Shown here: positions 26,659 through 36,493 of the stretch, piece after piece | Layout of the letters: the number at the start of each line of letters is the position of its first letter | How positions within the stretch are numbered: position 1 is the first letter of the stretch | Program-made: the position numbers and the translations under genes | The notes under the pieces: generated by a model | What the model saw: only the letters and a program-made list of their open reading frames with translations | Told to the model about the DNA's origin: nothing | The model's database searches: none | Origin: JAWLAT01 sp041395325 | Lineage (GTDB): Bacteria > Pseudomonadota > Gammaproteobacteria > Xanthomonadales > SZUA-5 | Assembly (NCBI GenBank): GCA_041395325.1 | Contig: JAWLAT010000001.1 | Location: 186,001-250,000, forward strand | Direction: 5' to 3' | DNA: 64,000 nucleotides

Positions 26659-26766
26659 ATCGCGAGCAAGCTCACTCCCACTGAGCGCTTGATGCTTGTC
26701 GCGAAATCCCACCCGATTGGCGGCTGGTCAGTGAGCGCTCAATCGCTTGCAGGGCAAGCTCCTACA
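26659..26766. repeat. REP-like repeats
   Basis: GATCGCGAGCAAGCTCACTC (26659-26678) and AATCGCTTGCAGGGCAAGCT (26741-26760) followed by CCTAC resemble the REP elements of pseudomonads and relatives, with a short GC hairpin and a CTCCTAC-like tail. Two units about 80 bases apart, similar to a small BIME. Confidence 0.5.
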
Positions 26767-26927
26767 TCAGGGCCGTCAGCATCAGGTTGTGATGTGGAGC
26801 GCTCGACTACGGAATGCTGCGCTTGGGCAGGCGAGCACGGGCGGAACCAGCGCTCTACGCGCATCGCCCGCCCTGCCGCCAGACTACAACTCGGGGTTCC
26901 CGTCGAGGTTCCGTGTGCGGCGCTTTC

Positions 26928-26949
26928 TGGGCCCTGAGCCCTGGGCCCT
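26928..26949. repeat. GGGCCCTGAGCCC array abutting the rpiA stop
   Basis: Three units of the dispersed family, ending exactly where the stop codon of the minus-strand rpiA begins. Confidence 0.75.
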
Positions 26950-27606
26950 TCACGGCGCCGCAGGCGTCCGTACCACCCCATCCGTCACCACCAGGTCCGC
27001 CCGCCGTCGACAGAACAGGCCGTTGCTGACCACGCCGGCAATGGCGTCGATGCGGGCTTCGAGCCGGTCGGGGTCGCTGAAGTCCAGACCGGTGACGTCG
27101 ATGATCCAGTGGCCGTTGTCGGTGATCACCCCTTCGCGCCAGACCGGCATGCCACCCATCTCGACCAGCGCGCGGCCGACCAGGCTGCGGGCCATCGGGA
27201 TCACCTCGATGGGCAACGGAAAGCGGCCCAGCTGCGACACTTCCTTGCTGGCGTCGATGATGCAGACGAAGCGCTCGCAGGCGTTGGCGACGATCTTTTC
27301 GCGGGTCAGCGCGGCGCCGCCGCCCTTGATCAGCCGGCCCTGCGGATCACATTCGTCGGCGCCGTCGATGTACAGCGGCAGTGGGCCGACGGCATTGAGG
27401 TCGAGCTCGGGGATGCCCAGCGTCTTCAGCTTGGCGCTGGTGCGGGCCGAACTGGACACGGCGCCTTCCAGAAAATGGCGGCGTTCGGCCAGCAGGTCGA
27501 TCAGCAGATCGACGGTCGAACCGGTGCCGATGCCCAGGATCGTCCCTTCCTCCACTTCGGCCAGCGCGCGACGGGCGCTGGCCAACTTGCCTTCGTTCTG
27601 ACTCAT
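26950..27606 (-). CDS. rpiA: Ribose-5-phosphate isomerase A
   Basis: Interconverts ribulose-5-phosphate and ribose-5-phosphate in the pentose phosphate pathway. 218 residues, the family length. Motifs: LGIGTGSTVDLLID, DGADECDPQGRLIKGGGAALTREKIVA with the catalytic Asp/Lys region, and DNGHWIIDVTGLDF. Start ATG 27606 overlaps the EVE gene by four bases. Last gene of a five-gene overlapping run starting at hemB. Confidence 0.97.
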   Translation of the reverse strand: MSQNEGKLASARRALAEVEEGTILGIGTGSTVDLLIDLLAERRHFLEGAVSSSARTSAKLKTLGIPELDLNAVGPLPLYIDGADECDPQGRLIKGGGAALTREKIVANACERFVCIIDASKEVSQLGRFPLPIEVIPMARSLVGRALVEMGGMPVWREGVITDNGHWIIDVTGLDFSDPDRLEARIDAIAGVVSNGLFCRRRADLVVTDGVVRTPAAP

Positions 27607-28097
27607 GCGGCGTGCTCCGATGCGGCGGCGGCGAGAATGCGTTGATAGGCGGACAGGGGCACCGGCAGCACCGACAGGCGATTGCCACGCCGCAACAGCA
27701 GGAAGTCGTCCATCCCCTCCCAGTTCTTCATCTGGCTCAGCGTGACCGCTGCGGGAAAGCGCTCGACGAAGGCGAACTCGCGCAGCCACCAGCGTGGCGC
27801 TTGCGGATCACTTTTGGGGTCGTGATAGTCGCTGCCCGGATCAAACTGGCTGGGATCGGGCAAAGCGGCCGAGTCGACCCTGGCCAGCCCGACCGCGCCC
27901 GGCACGGCGCAGCTGGAGTGATAGACCAGTACCGGGTCGCCGGGCTGCATCTCGTCACGCAGGGTGTTGCGGGCCTGATAGTTGCGCACGCCATCCCAGC
28001 CTTCGCGGCCGCGCTTCTCCAGATCCTCGATCGAGAACACATCCGGCTCGGTCTTGACCAGCCAGATCCGTTCCGGGGTTTTCAGCTTCTTGGGCAA
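27603..28097 (-). CDS. EVE domain (PUA-like) protein
   Basis: 164 residues of a single EVE domain: WLVKTEPDVFSIEDLEKRG, WDGVRNYQARNTLRDEM, GDPVLVYHSSCAVPGAVGLARV and the C-terminal LLLRRGNRLSVLPV. EVE domains bind modified bases in nucleic acid; stand-alone bacterial members (thymocyte nuclear protein 1-like) have no settled role. It overlaps the folate gene by 16 bases and rpiA by four, so it is translated with them. Confidence 0.93.
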   Translation of the reverse strand: MPKKLKTPERIWLVKTEPDVFSIEDLEKRGREGWDGVRNYQARNTLRDEMQPGDPVLVYHSSCAVPGAVGLARVDSAALPDPSQFDPGSDYHDPKSDPQAPRWWLREFAFVERFPAAVTLSQMKNWEGMDDFLLLRRGNRLSVLPVPLSAYQRILAAAASEHAA

Positions 28098-28675
28098 GTC
28101 AGGCTCTCCGTCTCGGTCACGATGTGGTCCAGTGGTGCATCCCAGGGCCGCCGCGGCAGTTGCCCGGCACGCTGGCAGTCGAAGGCCAGCCCGACACGCA
28201 GTGGGTGCGGACCAGGGCAGTCGGCCAGACTACGATCGTAGTAGCCGCCGCCCGCGCCCAGGCGCGTGCCGTGCACATCGAAGGCCAGCAGCGGGATCAC
28301 CAGCGCGCTCAGGGCGGCCGCCGGCAGCGACGGTCCGAGGCGTGGCTCGGCGATGCCGTGGGTGTTGCGCTGCCAGTGATCGGGATCATCCGACCAGGGC
28401 CGAAAAACCAGCGCGGCGCCGGCGGTCTGCACCACCGGCAGCCATAGTTCCGCACCGCGCGCTCGCGCCCGACGCATCCACGGCGCCGGATCGATCTCGC
28501 TGCCGGTCGCCATGTAGCTGCCGATCGGACCAGCCAGCGCGGCGAGCAGCGCCTCCAGCCGCTCGACCACCGCGCTGGCGGCCGCCGCGCGTTGCTCGGC
28601 GCTCAGCGCCAACCGCCGCTGGCGAAAGTGTCGACGCAGCGCGGCCGGATCGGGGTCGGCGACGGCCGCCGTCAC
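28082..28675 (-). CDS. fau: 5-formyltetrahydrofolate cyclo-ligase
   Basis: ATP-dependent conversion of 5-formyl-THF to methenyl-THF (YgfA family). 197 residues from GTG 28675, which overlaps the stop of the upstream gene as GTGA. Motifs: LRRHFRQRRLALS near the start, IPLLAFDVHGTRLGAGGGYYDR with the family's GxRLGxGGGYYDR, and VGLAFDCQ near the end. An ATG frame upstream lies within the previous gene and is not used. Confidence 0.93.
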   Translation of the reverse strand: MTAAVADPDPAALRRHFRQRRLALSAEQRAAAASAVVERLEALLAALAGPIGSYMATGSEIDPAPWMRRARARGAELWLPVVQTAGAALVFRPWSDDPDHWQRNTHGIAEPRLGPSLPAAALSALVIPLLAFDVHGTRLGAGGGYYDRSLADCPGPHPLRVGLAFDCQRAGQLPRRPWDAPLDHIVTETESLTCPRS

Positions 28676-29213
28676 GACGGATCGGCCGGCTCGACCAGAT
28701 AGCGGTTCTTCAGTCGCACATAGTGCGCCGCCGAGTAGTGCAGGTTCTCGATCTCCTCGGGTCGCAGCTCGCGTGCGCAGCGCGCCGGATTGCCCAGCCA
28801 CAGCGTGCCCCGGGCGACGCGCTTGCCCGGTGGGACCACCGCGCCAGCTCCGATCATGCATTCGTCTTCCAGCACGGCGCCATCCAGAATCACCGCCTTC
28901 ATGCCGATCAGACAGGCGCGACCCACCGTGCAGGCATGCAGGATCGCGCCATGGCCGATGGTGACGTCCTCGGCGATCAGCAGCGGCCGTCCACCGGGCG
29001 TGTAGGGTCCGTCGTGGGTGACGTGCAGCACGGCGGCGTCCTGCACATTGCTGCGCGCGCCGATGCGGATGTGATTGACATCGCCGCGGATCACCGCTTG
29101 GGGCCAGACCGAGACTTCGTCGCCGAGCACCACATCACCGATCACCGTGGCCTGCGGATCGATCCAGCAGCCCTGGCCGAGCTGCGGTCGTTGGCCCTGA
29201 TAGGAACGCAGAT

Positions 29214-29217
<4 letters not shown>
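28672..29217 (-). CDS. Gamma-carbonic anhydrase family protein (YrdA/PaaY-like)
   Basis: 181 residues of left-handed beta-helix hexapeptide repeats: IDPQATVIGDVVLGDEVSVW, AVIRGDVNHIRIGARSNVQD, LHVTHDGPY, EDVTIGHGAILHACTVGRAC, with metal-binding His residues in the usual VLHVTH and TIGHGAILHAC positions. Family members are zinc or iron hexapeptide proteins; carbonic anhydrase activity is not universal. Start GTG 29217, with GAGGAG in the end of hemB; four-base overlap with hemB. Confidence 0.9.
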
Positions 29218-30212
<995 letters not shown>

Positions 30213-30357
30213 GACGGGGTCTTCCGGACAGGTCAGCGCGCATTGTAGTCGCTCCGTACCCGTCATCAGGGCATCGGCGCCGCTACGCCATTGGTACCAA
30301 AGCGTGCTGCATGCATTCGCGCTAAGCTTCGGCCCTCATCGGCCCGGGTCCGTCCGC

Positions 30358-32901
30358 ATGTCCGGTATCGTCCTCGTCGAGCGTTCGTCGGCCTTGAGCC
30401 ATCTGCTGCAGCGGACGATGGCCGCCGCGCGGCTGGACACCGACACGCCGCTGACCAGCTATCCGGAGTTGCTGGCCCTGCTGCAGAAGCCGGCCGAACG
30501 CGCCCGCCTGCGGCTGCTGCTGCTCGGCGTGCCGCAGCGCATCGGCCCGGATTTCGAGGCTGTGCTGGAGAAGCTGCTGTCGCCGGAGCTGCAGTCGCTG
30601 CCGGTGTTGCTGCTGACCCACGAGCGCAGTGAGCCACTGAACGACTGGCTGGGCCGGCGGCGTGAGTCCAGCCTGCTGTTGTGGACCAATTTCTCGCGCA
30701 TTCCCGCGCTGATCCGCCAATACCTGCCGGACGAGCGCAAGGCCCGCAGTCCGGGTGGGGAACGGTTGTTCTCGCTGCGCATCCTGTTCGTCGACGATTC
30801 GCAGAGCGTGCGTTTCGCCTACCGGCAGATGCTGTCCAACCACGGTTTCGATGTGGAGGTGGCGGCCAATGTCGCCGAAGGGCTGCAGAAGGCGCTGGCC
30901 GGTCAGTTCGACCTGGCGATCATCGACTACTACCTGCCCGATGGCACCGGCGACGAGCTCTGCCGCCGGCTGGCCGACGATGCCCGTACCCGCCACCTGC
31001 CGATTGCCATCATCACCGGCAGCTATCGCGACACGATCATCAAGCGCTGCCTGGATGCCGGCGCGGTCGAGTGCATGTTCAAGAACGAGGTGCTGGAGCT
31101 GACGCTGGCGCGCATCAAGGCGCTCGCCCGGGCGATCGAGAACCAGAAGGCGGTCATCGCGGACCGGCAGCGACTGGACGGCATCCTCGCTTCGGTCGGC
31201 GACGGCGTCTATGGCGTCGATGTGGAAGGCAAGATCAGCTTCATCAACCCCACCGGACTGCGCCTGCTCGGCTATCTGGACCCGGACGAGCTGCTCGGCA
31301 AGCGCGCGCACGACATGCTGCATCACTCGCAGGGTGACGGTCGCGCGCAGAGCGAGGAGGAATCGGCGCTGGGGCATGCCTACCGCAGCGGTGAGGCCAT
31401 CGAGCGGACCGAGACCGTGTTCTGGACGCGTCAGGGCGACGCCGTGCCGGTCGAGTGCAGCGTGGTGCCGCTGACCATCAACGGCCGCCGTGACGGCACC
31501 GTGGTGGTTTATCGCAACATCGCCGAGCGCAAGAGCGTCGATCAGATGCGCTGGGAGCTGATGCACGACCCGCTGACCGGTGCGGCCAATCGTCGCTTCC
31601 TGTCGCAGGCGCTGGCGCAGGAGATCGGCCGTCGGGTCGAGCGTGGCGGCTATTCGTCGATGCTGCTGATCGATCTGGACCGCTTCCGCACGATCGAGGA
31701 GCAGGGCGGCCGCGCCCTCTCCGACCGGCTGCTGGCCGAAGTGGCGCAGCGGCTGAAGGAGCGTCTGCGTGAGGGCGATGTGCTGGCCCGGCTGGAAGAC
31801 GATCATTTCGCCCTGCTGCAGTCGGGCATCCAGCTGGACAACCTCTACTCGCTGGCCGAAGCGGTGCGCGAGCAAGTCCAGCACATCCGCTATCCGCTCT
31901 ATGGCAAGCCGCAGCAATTGACTGCCACGGTCGGCGTGTCGGTGATCAGCAGCGACACGCCCAGCGCCGAGTACGCGCTGGAGCATGCCCGACTGGCCTG
32001 CCAGAACGCCAAGCGTCGCGGCGGCAATCAGGTGCAGGTCTACGTCGCCCACGCCGACCAGCGGGTGGCCCGCGAGCTCGATGCCAGCTGGGTGGCCCGT
32101 TTCAAGGAGGCGCTCGACGAGGACCGCTTCCTGCTGCAGACCCAGCCGATCGTGCCCAGTCACGCCGCCGAGGCGCAGCCGCAGATCTTCGAGCTGCTGA
32201 TCCGCCTGCAGAACCGCGACGGCGAGGTGATCGGCCCAGGCGTGTTCGTGCCGCTGGCCGAGCGCGTCGGCCTGATGGACAAGATCGACCTGTGGGTGCT
32301 CGACCGGGCCCTGCGCCAGCTGGCCGAGCTGGGTGACGATTCGGGCATCGCCTTCACCATCAACCTGTCCAACATCACGGTGCAGGACAACGAGGCGTTG
32401 CGGCTGATTGAGCAGCAGATCAAGGCCTCCGGCGTGGATCCTGGCCGGTTGATTTTCGAGGTCACCGAAACCTCCGAGATTGCCAGCCTGCATTCGGCCC
32501 GACGCTTCATCCAGACGCTGAAGGCCATCGGCGTGCGCTTCGCGCTGGACGATTTCGGCACCGGCTTCTCATCGATCTCGCACCTGAAGCATCTGCCGGT
32601 GGACTTCGTGAAGCTGGAAGGCAGCCTGATCGCCGATCTGGAAGAGTCCGCCCGCGACAAGACCATGATCAGTTCGCTGGTCGGCATGGCGCACGCGCTG
32701 GACCTGCAGGTCATTGCCGAGCACGTCAACAGCGCCACCTCGCTGGGCTGGCTGCGCGACTGCGGCGTCGACTATGTGCAGGGCCACTTCCTCGGCGAAC
32801 CCCGCCCCATTGAGGAAACCGTGTTCAAGGCACCGCCAGCGGCCAAGGCCAAGGGCAGCGCGGCGAAGAAGCTGCCGGTGGCGAGTTCCAGCGGGTCTTA
32901 G
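30358..32901 (+). CDS. Receiver-PAS-GGDEF-EAL c-di-GMP protein
   Basis: 847 residues from ATG 30358. Residues 1-130 form an extra domain, possibly a diverged receiver (GIVLVERSSALSHLLQ), then a true receiver at about 139-262 (ILFVDDSQSVRF, phosphoacceptor in LAIIDYYLPDG), a PAS (DGVYGVDVEGKISFINPTG), GGDEF and EAL. The GGDEF signature is LEDDHFALL, so cyclase activity is likely lost. The EAL domain has ELLIRLQ, EVTETSEIAS and DDFGTGFSSISH, close to active phosphodiesterases. Likely a phosphorylation-controlled c-di-GMP phosphodiesterase, soluble. A lysine-rich tail ends the protein. Confidence 0.88.
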   Translation: MSGIVLVERSSALSHLLQRTMAAARLDTDTPLTSYPELLALLQKPAERARLRLLLLGVPQRIGPDFEAVLEKLLSPELQSLPVLLLTHERSEPLNDWLGRRRESSLLLWTNFSRIPALIRQYLPDERKARSPGGERLFSLRILFVDDSQSVRFAYRQMLSNHGFDVEVAANVAEGLQKALAGQFDLAIIDYYLPDGTGDELCRRLADDARTRHLPIAIITGSYRDTIIKRCLDAGAVECMFKNEVLELTLARIKALARAIENQKAVIADRQRLDGILASVGDGVYGVDVEGKISFINPTGLRLLGYLDPDELLGKRAHDMLHHSQGDGRAQSEEESALGHAYRSGEAIERTETVFWTRQGDAVPVECSVVPLTINGRRDGTVVVYRNIAERKSVDQMRWELMHDPLTGAANRRFLSQALAQEIGRRVERGGYSSMLLIDLDRFRTIEEQGGRALSDRLLAEVAQRLKERLREGDVLARLEDDHFALLQSGIQLDNLYSLAEAVREQVQHIRYPLYGKPQQLTATVGVSVISSDTPSAEYALEHARLACQNAKRRGGNQVQVYVAHADQRVARELDASWVARFKEALDEDRFLLQTQPIVPSHAAEAQPQIFELLIRLQNRDGEVIGPGVFVPLAERVGLMDKIDLWVLDRALRQLAELGDDSGIAFTINLSNITVQDNEALRLIEQQIKASGVDPGRLIFEVTETSEIASLHSARRFIQTLKAIGVRFALDDFGTGFSSISHLKHLPVDFVKLEGSLIADLEESARDKTMISSLVGMAHALDLQVIAEHVNSATSLGWLRDCGVDYVQGHFLGEPRPIEETVFKAPPAAKAKGSAAKKLPVASSSGS

Positions 32902-32904
32902 GGG

Positions 32905-32930
32905 AAGGGCACAGGGCCCAGGGCCCAGCC
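32905..32930. repeat. GGGCCCAGGGCCC array, left of the DUF4349 gene
   Basis: Starts four bases after the stop of the c-di-GMP gene. Its reverse complement (TGGGCCCTGGGCCCTGTGCC) closely matches the array at 33984, so an inverted pair brackets the DUF4349 gene. The stretch 32931-33077 shows nothing else. Confidence 0.75.
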
Positions 32931-33077
32931 AGAGCGCGCGCCATGTGGGTTCGATCTGTGATCGAACGCTTCTGATCAGAGTGACTGGAGAGCGTCAGCG
33001 CACAGCGCTGACCCACCGGAGCACGGTGCTCGCCAGGTCGGGCGTCGCCAGCGAGGCGCTCGACCACAGGAGTCGGC

Positions 33078-33893
33078 TCACTTTTGCCGCCCACGTGTTG
33101 CCAGACGCCACGCCCCCCGCCACAGCAGCGCAATGGGGAAAGCGAGCAGCAGCAGCGGCAGCAAATAGCCGGCGTACTCGGCAGCCGCGGCCAGCCCTTC
33201 GTAGAGGCTTTCGACGAAGGTGGACCAGGTCGATCCAAAGGAGAATTCTGGGCGGTAGTCGTAGGGCCGATTGCTCTGCCAGGCGATCCTGAGCAGATTG
33301 GTTTCCAGCCGGCGACGATGTTCGGTGGCTTGCTCGGTCAGGCGGGCCTGTTGCGACTGCAGGCCGGCCAGATGCTGAGACAGCGCGATCAAGTCGCTCG
33401 TCGTCAGATCACTGCGATGGGACAGTTCCTCGACCATACGCTGCTGACGCTCCAGCAGGTCCTGCTCCCTGGCGACCGACTCGACGGAATCAGACAGATC
33501 ATCGGCCTTGGTTTCACGTTCCAGCAACTTGGCCTCGGCCGACGCCAGCTCGATCATCGATTCGACGGCTTCGGGAGCGAGGCGCAGGCTGATTCGCGCG
33601 TCCCCATGCTCGCCATTGGTGTGTTCGATGCCGAGCAGACTGCACGCACCGAAGCGCTCATCGGTGCAGGCCTGGCGAAGCTGCGCAACGCGGTCCGCCA
33701 TCTGCGCCGGATCCAGCTCGAAGCGCAGTGAATGGCTGTAGGCCAGCATCGCCCCAGGCTTGGACTGCTCGCCCGCAACCACCGCCGCAGAGGAGGGTTC
33801 CGGCGAGTGGCTCTCCTGCTTCGCGCAGCCAGCCAGAGCCATGGTCAGCGCCAGCGTGCACAGCCCGATGCTTCGAAGACGGACGTGTCTCAT
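33078..33893 (-). CDS. DUF4349 domain lipoprotein
   Basis: 271 residues. Lipoprotein signal (LCTLALTMALAGC), then a DUF4349-type body: RFELDPAQMADRVAQLRQAC, a strand region (DARISLRLAPEAVESMIELA), a long coiled coil (about 125-205) and a C-terminal membrane helix (AGYLLPLLLLAFPIALLW). The usual DUF4349 layout is sensor-like with a C-terminal helix; function is not known. Inverted GGGCCC arrays lie on both sides. Confidence 0.8.
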   Translation of the reverse strand: MRHVRLRSIGLCTLALTMALAGCAKQESHSPEPSSAAVVAGEQSKPGAMLAYSHSLRFELDPAQMADRVAQLRQACTDERFGACSLLGIEHTNGEHGDARISLRLAPEAVESMIELASAEAKLLERETKADDLSDSVESVAREQDLLERQQRMVEELSHRSDLTTSDLIALSQHLAGLQSQQARLTEQATEHRRRLETNLLRIAWQSNRPYDYRPEFSFGSTWSTFVESLYEGLAAAAEYAGYLLPLLLLAFPIALLWRGAWRLATRGRQK

Positions 33894-33983
33894 CAGGGCC
33901 CCCAGTTCAAGGATCGCGAGTCAACTCGGCGCCAGCGAAGTCGTGACAGCGTGTCGGCGGAATCTCGTCCGGAAGTAAGCGTT

Positions 33984-34015
33984 CCTGGGCCCTGGGCCCT
34001 ATGCCCTGGGCCCTC
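33984..34015. repeat. GGGCCCTGGGCCC array, right of the DUF4349 gene
   Basis: Four units, six bases from the stop codon of the minus-strand etfA. Inverted relative to 32905-32930. Confidence 0.75.
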
Positions 34016-34020
34016 CAAAG

Positions 34021-34965
34021 TCAGCCCTTCAACGCCGCCTGCAACTCCGGCACCACATTGAACAGATCGGCGACCAGGCCGATGTCGGCCACCTCGAAGA
34101 TCGGGGCTTCCGGATCCTTGTTGATGGCGACGATGGTGCCGGCGTCCTTGATGCCGGTCAGATGCTGGATCGCACCGGAGATGCCGAAGGCCATGTACAG
34201 ATCCGGGGCGATGATCTTGCCGGTCTGGCCGACCTGCATGTCGTTGGGTGCATAGCCGGCATCGACGGCGGCGCGTGAGGCGCCCACGCCGGCCTTCATC
34301 GTGTCGGCGAGGTCATAGATGATCTGGAAGTTCTCGGCGCTGCCCAGTGCTCGGCCACCGGAGACCACGCGGGCGGCGGTCTGCAGGTCCGGGCGATCGC
34401 TGCTGCCGCTCTCCAGGCCGACGAAGCGGGTGTGGCCGGGGATCTCGGCGGCGCCACCGGCCGATTCGATCGCCGCCGAGCCGCCGTTGCCGGCTGCCTG
34501 GAAGGAGGCGGTGCGCACCGTCGCCACCACGGTTTGGTCGCTCGGCGCTTCGACGCTGGCGATGGCATTGCCGGCGTAGATGGGTCGCTTGTAGCGATGG
34601 GCGCCGTCAACGGCCATGATGTCGCTGACCTGGCTGACACCCAGCAGCGCGGCGACGCGCGGCATCAGGTCCTTGCCGAAGGTGGTCGAGGGGCCGAAGA
34701 CGTGACTGTAGCCGGCGGCCTGGGCGACCACGGTGGGTGCGAAGGCGGCGGCGGTGGGCTGGGCGAAGCCGGCATCGGCCACGGTCAGCACCCGGCTGAC
34801 GCCGTCAATGGCAGCTGCGGCCTGGGCCACGGCGGTCGGATCGTCGGCCAGCACCAGGATGTCGATGCTGGCGCCGTCAATCGCGCGAGCGCAGCTGACG
34901 CACTTGGCGGTGGAGGGATTGAGCTTGCCCGCGGCGTGCTCGGCGATGATCAGGATCTTGCTCAT
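34021..34965 (-). CDS. etfA: Electron transfer flavoprotein alpha subunit
   Basis: Carries FAD and passes electrons from acyl-CoA dehydrogenases to the quinone pool through ETF-QO. 314 residues. The C-terminal FAD-binding part has VVSGGRALGSAENFQ, VGASRAAVDAGYAPND, QVGQTGKIIAPDLYMAFGISG and IVAINKDPEAPIFEVADIG, all classical. Lies 33 bases downstream of etfB in the same transcript. No dehydrogenase or ETF-QO gene is in the window. Confidence 0.97.
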   Translation of the reverse strand: MSKILIIAEHAAGKLNPSTAKCVSCARAIDGASIDILVLADDPTAVAQAAAAIDGVSRVLTVADAGFAQPTAAAFAPTVVAQAAGYSHVFGPSTTFGKDLMPRVAALLGVSQVSDIMAVDGAHRYKRPIYAGNAIASVEAPSDQTVVATVRTASFQAAGNGGSAAIESAGGAAEIPGHTRFVGLESGSSDRPDLQTAARVVSGGRALGSAENFQIIYDLADTMKAGVGASRAAVDAGYAPNDMQVGQTGKIIAPDLYMAFGISGAIQHLTGIKDAGTIVAINKDPEAPIFEVADIGLVADLFNVVPELQAALKG

Positions 34966-34998
34966 GTGGGACTCCGTGATTCGTGGGCGCGGCGGGGC

Positions 34999-35745
34999 TT
35001 ACAGCAGGCCCTTGGCCTTGAGGGCTTCGATCAGGGCGGGCACATCGGCCACCATCACGCCCTTGCTGCGCTTGGCCGGCGGTTCATAGCCGGTGTAGCG
35101 CAGGTGATCACCAGATTCGACGCCCAGGCTGGCCAGTTCCAGCACTTCGCGTGGCTTGGACTTGGCCTTCATGATGTCGGGCAGCTTGATGAAGCGCGGG
35201 GTGTTCAGGCGCAGGTCGGTGGAGACCACCGCCGGCAGATCCACGCTGAGCGTTTCCAGACCAGCATCGACCTCACGGGTAACCGTGGCGACTTCGCCGT
35301 CGAGCGCGATCTTGGAGGCGAAGGTGGCCTGCGGGCGGCCCCACAGGGCGGCCAGCATCTGCGGCGTCTGGTTGCAGTCATCGTCGATGGCCTGCTTGCC
35401 CAGCAGCACCAGGCCGGGCTGTTCCTTTTCGACCAGCTTGAGCAGCACGCGGGCGGCGGTCAGCGGCTGGATCGGCTGGTCGGTCTTGACCAGGATGCCG
35501 CGATTGGCGCCCATGGCCAGGCCCGAGTCCAGCTGCTGCATGGCCTGCTGCGGACCGATGCTGACCACGATCACTTCCTCGGCCTTGCCGGCCTCGCGCA
35601 GGCGCAGTGCTTCTTCGAGCGCGATTTCATCGAAGGGGTTGATGGACATCTTGACGCCGTCAGTGGCCACGCCACTGCCATCGGGCTTGACCTGGACCCG
35701 AACGGTGTAATCGACGACGCGCTTGAGGCCGACGAGGATCTTCAT
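34999..35745 (-). CDS. etfB: Electron transfer flavoprotein beta subunit
   Basis: Partner of EtfA; binds AMP and docks dehydrogenases. 248 residues from ATG 35745: MKILVGLKRVVDYTVRVQV, NPFDEIALEEALRLREAG, VLLGKQAIDDDCNQTPQMLA and the end VADVPALIEALKAKGLL are typical. The frame extends upstream, but the family start is clear. First gene of etfBA. Confidence 0.97.
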   Translation of the reverse strand: MKILVGLKRVVDYTVRVQVKPDGSGVATDGVKMSINPFDEIALEEALRLREAGKAEEVIVVSIGPQQAMQQLDSGLAMGANRGILVKTDQPIQPLTAARVLLKLVEKEQPGLVLLGKQAIDDDCNQTPQMLAALWGRPQATFASKIALDGEVATVTREVDAGLETLSVDLPAVVSTDLRLNTPRFIKLPDIMKAKSKPREVLELASLGVESGDHLRYTGYEPPAKRSKGVMVADVPALIEALKAKGLL

Positions 35746-35987
35746 CGAGCGCCTTCCTGTGGCTGCAAATGGACTCCCGATCATAGCCGACTGCAATGGC
35801 GTACGGCCGTGATGATGGCGTGGTGACGCCACCCCGGCGGACAGGACGCTGACCGGGGGCGACGGACTGCTCGCGCCGGGAAGCGTCCGTGCGCAGCCAG
35901 CGGCGTCCGGGCACCAATGGGTAGATGGAGAGTCGCGGGTCTCAAGAGCCAGAGCTAGAACCAGAGCGAGAGCGAGAGCCAGAGCGA

Positions 35988-36493
35988 TTCAACACGAAGG
36001 ACACGAAGGACACCAAGGAAAGCGAGAAGGCGAGAAAGCCAAATGGCCAACATGTGGTCGGTACGGCCAACGGCTGTTGCGACGCCTTGCCGGGGCCGCT
36101 GCCGACGAGGACGTCGGCGCTCCCAGGGTGCGAGTCCGTGGGGTGACGCCATCCCGGGACCGCCGACGTCCCCGTCGGCGCTCTTGCGGATGTGCACGCG
36201 GTGGCGACCGGTGAGGAAGCGGATGAATGCCGAGCCGCGGGTCGGCTGGTACAACGAATCGCTGCCGACGAGGACGTCGGCGCTCCCAGGGTGCGAGTCC
36301 GTGGCGGTGACGCCGTCCCGGGACCGCCGACGTCCCCGTCGGCGCTCTTGCGGATGTGCACGCAGTGGCGACTGGGTGAAGAAGCGGATGATTGCGGAGC
36401 CGTGGGTCGGCCGATTCAACGAATCGCTCGCGCGCCTCCTCAGGTTGCTGTTGCCGTCGCTCTCCTTCGTGTCCTTGGTGTCCTTTGTGTTGA
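35988..36493. mobile_element. Element bounded by inverted CACGAAGGA repeats
   Basis: Left end 35988-36019 (starting TTCAACACGAAGGACACGAA) and right end 36462-36493 (reverse complement starting TTCAACACAAAGGACACCAA) form an imperfect inverted repeat of about 38 bases, including the adjoining AAAGCGAG/AGAGCGA. About 440 bases lie between, mostly the tandem duplication. A smaller pair of the same repeats is at 48027-48234. No transposase is seen; a non-autonomous element or recombination product is inferred. Confidence 0.5.
36098..36425. repeat. Tandem duplication of a 163-base unit
   Basis: Copies at 36098-36260 and 36261-36425, about 90% alike by eye. Each unit contains two hairpins: GCCGACGAGGACGTCGGC and GCCGACGTCCCCGTCGGC, both followed by GCTC. 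No coding potential. Confidence 0.85.

Larger units (their letters stand above)
26552..26949. other. Gene-free stretch with REP-like and array repeats
   Basis: About 400 bases between the paralog pair and rpiA. No ORF here looks coding. It contains two REP-like units and ends in a GGGCCCTGAGCCC array. Nothing else recognisable. Confidence 0.7.

Noticed and set aside
30322..32493. A 723-codon minus-strand frame opposite the receiver-GGDEF-EAL gene
   Set aside because: Shadow of a gene with clear domains on the plus strand.
36098..36425. Possible CRISPR or tandem-gene array
   Set aside because: Only two 163-base copies in direct tandem with no spacers; not a CRISPR.
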